From NCBI RefSeq assembly GCF_039978735.1, contig NZ_JBDWAS010000024.1, forward strand, positions 1-64,000: a stretch of DNA of 64,000 bases. Direction: 5' to 3'. The notes beneath the pieces were generated by a model. The model made no database searches, was not told the DNA's origin, and worked only from the letters and a program-made list of their open reading frames with translations. Made by a program: the position numbers and the translations under genes. Below, piece after piece: positions 50,571 to 57,156 of this stretch (position 1 is its first letter; each line of letters starts with the position of its first letter). This stretch comes from Maricaulis sp039978735 (GTDB taxonomy: Bacteria > Pseudomonadota > Alphaproteobacteria > Caulobacterales > Maricaulaceae).

Positions 50571-52853
50571 ATGCAGGAGCGCTCCATGAGAAAGATGTGG
50601 GCGGTCCTGGCGTTGATACTGATCGTGTCGTTCAGCTGGCTTGGCCTGCTGGGCAACGAGATCCACCGCCAGGCCCCGCCCATCCCGTCCGCCGTTGTTA
50701 CGCGGTCGGGCGAAACCGTATTTACCCGCGACGACATCCAGACCGGCCGTCAGGTCTACCAGTCCATGGGTGGCCAGCAGGTCGGCTCGATCTGGGGCCA
50801 TGGCGGCTATCTCGCGCCGGACTGGTCGGCAGACTGGCTGCACCGGGAATCCCTCGTGATCCTGGATGGCTGGGCCGAGGCCGAGTACGGCCGGGCCTAT
50901 GGTGCGCTGGCGACGGAAGACCAGGCGCGCCTGCAGACGCGCCTGCAGGCCGCGCAACGCGAGAACACCTATGATCCCACGACCGGCCATATCGTCATCA
51001 GCGACGACCGCGCCGCGGCCATCGCAGCGGTATCGCGTCACTATGTCGACCTGTTCGGCGATGCGCACGCGCTGGAAGGCCTGCGTGAAGACTATGCGAT
51101 CGCGAACAATGCAATCCCGGATGCCGCGCGCCGCGAAGCCATGATGGCCTTCTTCTTCTGGTCCGCCTGGGCGACCACGACACAGCGTCCGGACGGCGAC
51201 GTCACCTACACGAATAACTGGCCGCACGAACCGCTGGTCGGCAACGCGCCGTCCGGTCCGAACATCATGTGGTCCATCGCCTCGGTGATCCTGCTGATCG
51301 CGGGCATCGCCGCGCTGGTCTGGTGGCATGCCGGCCGCAAGGAAGAAGAAGCGCCGGTGCCGCCGAAGGAAGATCCCTTCACGGGTCTCAAGCCGACCGC
51401 CTCGATGAAAGCGACCCGGAAGTATTTCTGGACCGTCATCGCCCTCTTCCTGGCGCAGATCTTCCTGGGTGCCGTCACCGCGCACTATGCGGTGGAGGGC
51501 CATGACTTCTACGGCATTCCGATCTCCGACATCATCCCCTACGCGGTCACCCGCACCTGGCACACCCAGCTGGCGATCTTCTGGATCGCGACCGCCTGGC
51601 TTGCCACCGGTCTCTACCTGGCGCCCGTACTGGGCGGCAAGGAGCCGAAATTCCAGGCGCTGGGCGTCAACGTGCTCTACGTTGCCCTGCTGGTCGTCGT
51701 TGTCGGCTCGATGGCCGGCGAATGGCTCGGCGTGCAACAGGTCTTCGATCTGGACATGAATTTCTGGTTCGGACACCAGGGCTGGGAATATGTCGATCTG
51801 GGCCGCTTCTGGCAGCTGCTGCTGTTCGCGGGCCTGATGATCTGGCTGTCGCTTGTCGGCCGCGCCCTCTGGCCGGCCCTGAAACAGCCGGGCGAGGGCC
51901 GTCCGCTGACGGTGATCCTCTTCCTGTCGACCATCGCCATCGGCCTGTTCTATGGCGCCGGCCTGACCTGGGGCAAGCACACCCACCTGTCGATGATCGA
52001 GTACTGGCGCTGGTGGGTTGTCCACCTGTGGGTGGAGGGCTTCTTCGAGGTCTTCGCAACAGCCGCGATCGCGCTCCTGCTGGTCAAGCTGGGTCTCGTG
52101 CGCGCCCGCACCGCCAATCATGGCGTGCTGTTTGCCACGATCATCTTCCTGACCGGCGGCGTGCTGGGCACGCTCCACCACCTCTATTTCACGGGTGCGA
52201 CCACCTCGGTCATCGCCGTGGGTGCCGTCTTCTCGGCACTGGAAGTGGTGCCGCTGGCCCTGATCGGTCACGAGGCGCTGGAAAACTATCGCATGACGAA
52301 GGCGGCCAAGTGGGTCCAGAACTATAAATGGCCCCTCTATTTCTTCGTCGGCGTATGCTTCTGGAATCTCGTGGGCGCAGGCCTGCTGGGCTTCCTGATC
52401 AATCCGCCGATCTCCCTCTACTATGTGCAGGGTCTCAACCTGACCGCCACGCACGGCCACGCCGCCCTGTTCGGGGTGTACGGCCTGCTGGGTATCGGCC
52501 TGATGCTGTTCTGCTTCCGCGGCCTGTTCGCGAAGCAGGCCTGGTCGGACAAGATGCTCGCCTGGTCGTTCTGGCTCCTCAACGGGGGCCTGGCGATGAT
52601 GGTCTTCATGAGCCTCTTCCCGGTCGGCGTCCTGCAGGCCCATGCCTCGATCACCGAAGGGCTCTGGTACGCCCGCTCGGCCGAGTTCCTGCAGCAGGAG
52701 ATCATTCACGTCCTCGTCTGGATGCGGGTGCCCGGAGACATCGTCTTCAGCGCCGGCGCCTTCGTCCTGGCGGCCTTTGCGGCCCGCCTGGTCTGGGCCG
52801 GCTTCCGCGGCCAGCGCGAGGAACCCGCACCGGTGGCGACACCGGCGGAATAA
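50571..52853 (+). CDS. norZ: Quinol-dependent nitric oxide reductase (qNOR)
   Basis: ATG 50571 follows GGGAG; ATG 50586 is a possible alternative. The 760-aa protein has the qNOR N-terminal extension (residues about 35-230, hydrophilic, periplasmic) replacing NorC, then about 12 membrane helices. NorB-core ligands are visible: RTWHTQLAIFW, WVVHLWVEGFFEVF with the catalytic Glu, GTLHHLYFTG and NLTATHGHAALFG. It reduces 2 NO to N2O with quinol electrons. It is the functional partner of NirK in detoxifying or respiring NO. Confidence 0.94.
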   Translation: MQERSMRKMWAVLALILIVSFSWLGLLGNEIHRQAPPIPSAVVTRSGETVFTRDDIQTGRQVYQSMGGQQVGSIWGHGGYLAPDWSADWLHRESLVILDGWAEAEYGRAYGALATEDQARLQTRLQAAQRENTYDPTTGHIVISDDRAAAIAAVSRHYVDLFGDAHALEGLREDYAIANNAIPDAARREAMMAFFFWSAWATTTQRPDGDVTYTNNWPHEPLVGNAPSGPNIMWSIASVILLIAGIAALVWWHAGRKEEEAPVPPKEDPFTGLKPTASMKATRKYFWTVIALFLAQIFLGAVTAHYAVEGHDFYGIPISDIIPYAVTRTWHTQLAIFWIATAWLATGLYLAPVLGGKEPKFQALGVNVLYVALLVVVVGSMAGEWLGVQQVFDLDMNFWFGHQGWEYVDLGRFWQLLLFAGLMIWLSLVGRALWPALKQPGEGRPLTVILFLSTIAIGLFYGAGLTWGKHTHLSMIEYWRWWVVHLWVEGFFEVFATAAIALLLVKLGLVRARTANHGVLFATIIFLTGGVLGTLHHLYFTGATTSVIAVGAVFSALEVVPLALIGHEALENYRMTKAAKWVQNYKWPLYFFVGVCFWNLVGAGLLGFLINPPISLYYVQGLNLTATHGHAALFGVYGLLGIGLMLFCFRGLFAKQAWSDKMLAWSFWLLNGGLAMMVFMSLFPVGVLQAHASITEGLWYARSAEFLQQEIIHVLVWMRVPGDIVFSAGAFVLAAFAARLVWAGFRGQREEPAPVATPAE

Positions 52854-52903
52854 CCCGCCAACCGGCTGCCGGGGCCTCCCCAGGAGTTCCGGCAGTTCCA
52901 TCC

Positions 52904-52939
52904 GCCCCCCGGTCACCCTCTGGCCGGGGGGCTTTTTTT
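52904..52939 (+). terminator. Rho-independent terminator after norZ
   Basis: GCCCCCCGG and CCGGGGGGC (9-bp arms, 11-nt loop) are followed by seven T. It lies 51 bp after the norZ stop and isolates the nrdD operon. Confidence 0.93.
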
Positions 52940-52995
52940 ACCCTCACCTCCGGGTGCGACAGGGCGTCCCTGTGACCATCTGTCAGCTCGACGAA

Positions 52996-53041
52996 ACACT
53001 ACATATAGAGCTCACTTCCACCGCAAACACCAAATATTGAT
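52996..53041. promoter_or_regulatory. Tandem NrdR boxes upstream of nrdD
   Basis: ACACTACATATAGAG (52996-53010) and ACACCAAATATTGAT (53027-53041) resemble the NrdR box ACACTATATATAGTGT and start exactly 31 bp apart, the three-helical-turn spacing typical of paired NrdR boxes. They end 19 bp before the nrdD ATG. The first box matches well, the second is weaker. Confidence 0.8.
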
Positions 53042-53059
53042 TCGCGAAGGGAGTTTCCG

Positions 53060-54952
53060 ATGCTCGACTCAACCCCGGCCCTGGACGGCGAACCCGCCGT
53101 CCAGGGCACTCAGATCGATGTGGCCCACGCCGTTGAGGAATATCTCGGCGGCGCCGACTGGCGCATCAAGGCCAATGCCAATCAGGGCTATTCCCTGGGC
53201 GGCCTCATTCTCAACGTTTCCGGCAAGGTGATCGCCAATTACTGGCTCGACCAGGTCTATCCCGCCGCGATCGGCCGGGCCCACCGCGAGGCCGACATCC
53301 ACGTCCACGATCTCGACATGCTGTCGGGCTATTGCGCCGGCTGGTCGCTGCGCACCCTGCTCAATGAAGGCCTCAACGGCGTCTCCGAAAAGGCCGAAGC
53401 CGGACCGCCGCGGCACTTCTCTGTCGCCCTCGGCCAGGCCGTGAACTTCCTCGGCGCCCTGCAGAACGAGTGGGCCGGCGCCCAGGCCTTCTCCTCTTTC
53501 GACACCTATATGGCGCCCTTCGTGCGCGTCGACGGGCTGGACTATGAGGCCGTGCGCCAGGGACTGCAGGAATTCGTCCATTCGCTGAACGTGCCCTCGC
53601 GCTGGGGCACGCAAACGCCCTTCACCAATCTCACCTTCGACTGGGTCTGCCCGGAGGATCTGCGCGAGCAGACCCCGCTGATCGGCGGCGAGGAGGCCGA
53701 TTTCACCTATGGCGATCTGCAGGCCGAAATGGACCTGATCAATCGCGCCTTCATCGATGTGATGACGGCCGGAGACGCCAAGGGCCGCGTCTTCACCTTC
53801 CCCATCCCCACCTACAACATCACCGAAGATTTCCCCTGGGAGAGCGAGAACGCCCAGGCCCTGTTCGCGATGACGGCAAAATACGGCCTGCCCTACTTCC
53901 AGAACTTCATCAATTCCGACATGAAGCCGGGCCAGGTCCGCTCCATGTGCTGCCGCCTGCAGCTCGATCTTCGCGAGCTCTTGAAGCGCGGCAACGGCCT
54001 GTTCGGCTCTGCCGAGCAGACCGGATCGATCGGCGTGGTGACGGTGAATTGCGCCCGGCTGGGCCATCGCTTCCAGGGCGACTGGGACGGGTTGATCGCC
54101 GAGCTGGACCGGTTGCTGGAGCTGGGACGCGACAGCCTGGAGATCAAGCGTGAATACGTGCAGGCGCTGATGGACAAGGGGCTCTTCCCCTACACCAAGC
54201 GCTATCTGGGCACGCTGCGCAATCACTTCTCGACGCTGGGCGTGAACGGGCTCAACGAGATGGTGCGCAATTTCACCGGCGACACGGACGACATCACGAC
54301 CGAAAACGGCGCATCCATGGTGCTGGACCTGCTCGATCATGTCCGCGCGCGCATGCTGGAATTCCAGGACGCCACCGGTCACATGTACAATCTGGAAGCC
54401 ACGCCGGCGGAAGGCACGACCTACCGCTTCGCCAAGGAAGACCGCAAACGCTTCCCCGGCATCCTGCAGGCCGGCACCGACGCCAATCCCTACTACACGA
54501 ATTCCTCGCAATTGCCGGTCGGCTTCACCGACGACCCGTTCGAGGCGCTTTCCCGCCAGGACGAGATGCAGACGAAATATACCGGCGGCACCGTGCTTCA
54601 TCTCTATATGAGCGAGCGGATCTCCTCGGCCGAGGCCTGCCGCCGCCTGGTGCAGCGCTCGTTGTCGAATTTCCGCCTGCCCTACATCACCATCACGCCG
54701 ACCTTCTCGATCTGCCCGACCCACGGCTATCTGGCCGGCGAGCATCATCACTGTCCCAAATGCGATGCCGAGAAACAGGCCGCCCTGCCGGACGGCAGCG
54801 TGCTGGCCGAGGAAGACCGGCAGCCCTGCGAGATCTGGACCCGGGTGATGGGCTATCACCGGCCGGTCGCCGCCTTCAATCCCGGCAAGCGTGGCGAACA
54901 CGAGGAGCGCACGCATTTCGAGGAGCGGCGGGCCCGCCTGACCGCCGCCTGA
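53060..54952 (+). CDS. nrdD: Anaerobic (class III) ribonucleoside-triphosphate reductase
   Basis: This 630-aa glycyl-radical enzyme starts at ATG 53060 behind AAGGGA. Visible features: YSLGGLILNVSGKVIANYW near the N-terminus, MCCRLQLDLRELLKRGNGLF, the zinc site CPTHGYLAGEHHHCPKC, and the radical loop RVMGYHRPVAAFNPGKRGEH near the end. The usual N-terminal ATP-cone regulatory domain (about 80-100 residues) is absent, so allosteric activity control by dATP should be reduced. It makes dNTPs without oxygen. nrdG follows after 1 bp. Confidence 0.94.
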   Translation: MLDSTPALDGEPAVQGTQIDVAHAVEEYLGGADWRIKANANQGYSLGGLILNVSGKVIANYWLDQVYPAAIGRAHREADIHVHDLDMLSGYCAGWSLRTLLNEGLNGVSEKAEAGPPRHFSVALGQAVNFLGALQNEWAGAQAFSSFDTYMAPFVRVDGLDYEAVRQGLQEFVHSLNVPSRWGTQTPFTNLTFDWVCPEDLREQTPLIGGEEADFTYGDLQAEMDLINRAFIDVMTAGDAKGRVFTFPIPTYNITEDFPWESENAQALFAMTAKYGLPYFQNFINSDMKPGQVRSMCCRLQLDLRELLKRGNGLFGSAEQTGSIGVVTVNCARLGHRFQGDWDGLIAELDRLLELGRDSLEIKREYVQALMDKGLFPYTKRYLGTLRNHFSTLGVNGLNEMVRNFTGDTDDITTENGASMVLDLLDHVRARMLEFQDATGHMYNLEATPAEGTTYRFAKEDRKRFPGILQAGTDANPYYTNSSQLPVGFTDDPFEALSRQDEMQTKYTGGTVLHLYMSERISSAEACRRLVQRSLSNFRLPYITITPTFSICPTHGYLAGEHHHCPKCDAEKQAALPDGSVLAEEDRQPCEIWTRVMGYHRPVAAFNPGKRGEHEERTHFEERRARLTAA

Positions 54953-54953
54953 C

Positions 54954-55652
54954 ATGGCGAACCGACCGCTCCGCATCGGGGGAGTCGAACCGTTTTCGAC
55001 GGTCGACTTCCCCGGTCACCTTGCTGCCGTGGTCTTCTGCCAGGGCTGTCCGCTGGCCTGCGGCTATTGCCACAATCCGGATCTCATCCCGGCCACGGCC
55101 GAGCGGATGCTGGATTTCGAGGAGGTGCTGTCGGCGATCGCGGCGCGGCGCGGCTTCATCGACGGCGTTGTCTTCTCCGGGGGGGAACCCCTGGCGCAGG
55201 CGGCACTCACAGAGGCTGTCGACCGCGTGCGTGCAATGGGGCTGGCCGTGGCGCTGCACACGGCCGGTACGGCACCTGCCCTGCTGCAGACGCTCCTGTC
55301 CCGGCTGGACTGGGTCGGCTTCGATGTGAAGGCTCCGTTCGCCGACTATGCCGGCGTAACCAGCGTTGCACCGGCCGGAGCCAAGGCCTTGCGGTCGCTG
55401 GAAATCCTTGCCGCCTCGGGCGTGCCCTACGAAGTCCGCACCACGGTCTGGCCGGAAAAGCTTGATGCCGCAGCACTCAGATCCATCGCATTTGCGCTGG
55501 ATCAAATCGGCGTGTCGCGCTTCGTGCTCCAAGAGTGCAGAACCCCGGACCGCGTGGCCTGGCCGGGAAAGACCGCGCTCGACGATACGGCCCTGATGGC
55601 CGAGCTGGGCGCCCAATTCCAAGACTTCGAGGTTCGCCGTGCCCAGCATTGA
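54954..55652 (+). CDS. nrdG: Anaerobic ribonucleotide reductase activating enzyme
   Basis: This 232-aa radical-SAM protein starts MANRPLRIGGVEPFSTVDFP. The cluster ligands are in CPLACGYCHNP (Cys32, Cys36, Cys39; CxxxCxxC), followed by the SAM glycine motif FSGGEPLAQ. It generates the glycyl radical on NrdD. It is translationally coupled to nrdD and overlaps the nnrS start by 14 bp. Confidence 0.93.
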   Translation: MANRPLRIGGVEPFSTVDFPGHLAAVVFCQGCPLACGYCHNPDLIPATAERMLDFEEVLSAIAARRGFIDGVVFSGGEPLAQAALTEAVDRVRAMGLAVALHTAGTAPALLQTLLSRLDWVGFDVKAPFADYAGVTSVAPAGAKALRSLEILAASGVPYEVRTTVWPEKLDAAALRSIAFALDQIGVSRFVLQECRTPDRVAWPGKTALDDTALMAELGAQFQDFEVRRAQH

Positions 55653-57156
55653 CAAATCCGCCCTCCGACGCGCCATGCCGCAGGATCCGATCCGTGCCCG
55701 CCGCGAGTATGCCGGCCCCGCCCTGTTCAGTTTCGGCTTCCGCCCCTTCTTCCTGTTCGGCGCGATCTGGGGTGCCCTGGCAGCCCCTCTTTGGATCTGG
55801 AGCTATCTGTCCGGCAACGCGATGATCGGCGCGGCCCCGGCGCTGGCTTGGCATGTCCATGAAATGCTGTTCGGTTTCATCGGCGCCATCGTCGCCGGCT
55901 TCCTGCTGACCGCCGTGCCCAACTGGACCGGACGGCTGCCCGTAAGGGGGCTGCCCCTGATCACGCTGTTCGGCCTGTGGGCCGCCGGCCGTGCAGCCAT
56001 GCTGGCCTATGATGCGCTGGGCCCGATTGCGGCCGTGATCGACAGCACTTTCCTGATCGTGCTCGCCGCGGTCCTCGCCCGCGAAGTCATCACCGGCGGC
56101 AATACGCGCAATCTGCCGGTCTGCGTGCTGGCGGCGCTTTTGGCTCTCGCGAATGCCGGCTTCCACCTGGCTCTGGCGACCGGTTCCGGCTGGCGCCCGG
56201 CGCAGGGCATCGCGATTGCCGTCATCACCCTTCTGATCGCCCTGATCGGCGGCCGGATCGTGCCCAGCTTCACCCGCAACTGGCTGGTGCAGACGGGCCG
56301 CGGCGACAGCCTGCCCGCACCGATGGACCGGTTCGACGGGGCGACCCTCTTCTTTGCCGGTCTCGGTCTTCTGGCCTGGGTCCTGGCCCCTCAGGACTGG
56401 TTTTCCGGCGCCCTGCTGTTGGCTGCCGGCGCTCTGCACACGCTCCGGCTGGCGCGCTGGAAGGGCTGGCGGACGGGTGCCGAGCCGCTCGTCCTCGTCC
56501 TGCACGCCGGCTACGCCTGGGTACCGGTCGCGCTTTTGCTGATGGGCCTGGGCGTCCTGTTGCCGGCGATCGTGCCGGCTTCCGCCGCGCTGCACGCCCT
56601 CACGGCCGGCGCCATGGGCACGATGACTCTCGCCGTGATGACCCGCGCCAGTCTCGGCCATACCGGCCGCGCGCGGACCGCCGACGGATGGACCAGCCTG
56701 ATCTATCTTCTGGTTATCGCCGGTGCGCTTGTGCGCACGTTCGCACCGATCCTGCTCGGCACGCTCCAGTATCCGGCCCTGGGCATGGCTGCCGCCCTGT
56801 GGAGCGGCGCTTTCGCCCTGTTCGCGATCCGCTACGGCAATATGCTTTGGACGCGAAGCCGGCAAGGTTTCACCCGGCCGACAATTCCTGCGACCGGCAG
56901 ACAGGACGAGAGTGCCGTGTTTGACGGCACTCTCGTCGCCCGTCTGTCTAGAAGACCTTGCGGATGTCGAAATAGACCTGGCGGCCACGGATGCTGTGAT
57001 AGGCAGCATCATAGCCATTGGTCTCATCGGCAAGCGGCGGGTCCTCATCGAAGATATTGTTGGCACCGACGCGGATACGCAGACCGTCGAGCGCGCCCTG
57101 ACGGTCGAACTCGTACTCCACATAGGCGTTGGTCTGGGTCCAGGATTCCACGATGA
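55639..57156 (+). CDS. nnrS: NnrS-family heme-copper membrane protein, with abnormal C-terminal extension
   Basis: GTG 55639 (MPSIDKSALRRAMPQ, GAGG upstream) overlaps the nrdG end by 14 bp. About 12 membrane helices follow, with NnrS motifs FSFGFRPFFLFGAIWGALAA, WHVHEMLFGF, RIVPSFTRNWL and LVLHAGYAW. NnrS protects against NO stress and copper/heme toxicity in denitrifiers. Homologues are about 400 residues; here the recognisable part ends near codon 415 (IRYGNMLWTRSRQG). The frame then runs through a terminator-like hairpin (56905-56937) and 209 bp into the antisense of the next receptor, giving 505 codons. A stop-codon loss or sequencing error near 56870-56920 is likely. Confidence 0.85.
   Translation: MPSIDKSALRRAMPQDPIRARREYAGPALFSFGFRPFFLFGAIWGALAAPLWIWSYLSGNAMIGAAPALAWHVHEMLFGFIGAIVAGFLLTAVPNWTGRLPVRGLPLITLFGLWAAGRAAMLAYDALGPIAAVIDSTFLIVLAAVLAREVITGGNTRNLPVCVLAALLALANAGFHLALATGSGWRPAQGIAIAVITLLIALIGGRIVPSFTRNWLVQTGRGDSLPAPMDRFDGATLFFAGLGLLAWVLAPQDWFSGALLLAAGALHTLRLARWKGWRTGAEPLVLVLHAGYAWVPVALLLMGLGVLLPAIVPASAALHALTAGAMGTMTLAVMTRASLGHTGRARTADGWTSLIYLLVIAGALVRTFAPILLGTLQYPALGMAAALWSGAFALFAIRYGNMLWTRSRQGFTRPTIPATGRQDESAVFDGTLVARLSRRPCGCRNRPGGHGCCDRQHHSHWSHRQAAGPHRRYCWHRRGYADRRARPDGRTRTPHRRWSGSRIPR
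56905..56937. terminator. Strong hairpin between convergent nnrS and TonB-receptor genes
   Basis: Perfect 14-bp arms GACGAGAGTGCCGT and ACGGCACTCTCGTC enclose a 5-nt loop. The hairpin lies 10 bp past the receptor stop at 56948 and at the expected end of nnrS, so it is probably a bidirectional terminator. No T-run. In one of the other two plus frames a TGA falls inside the loop (56922-56924). Confidence 0.75.
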
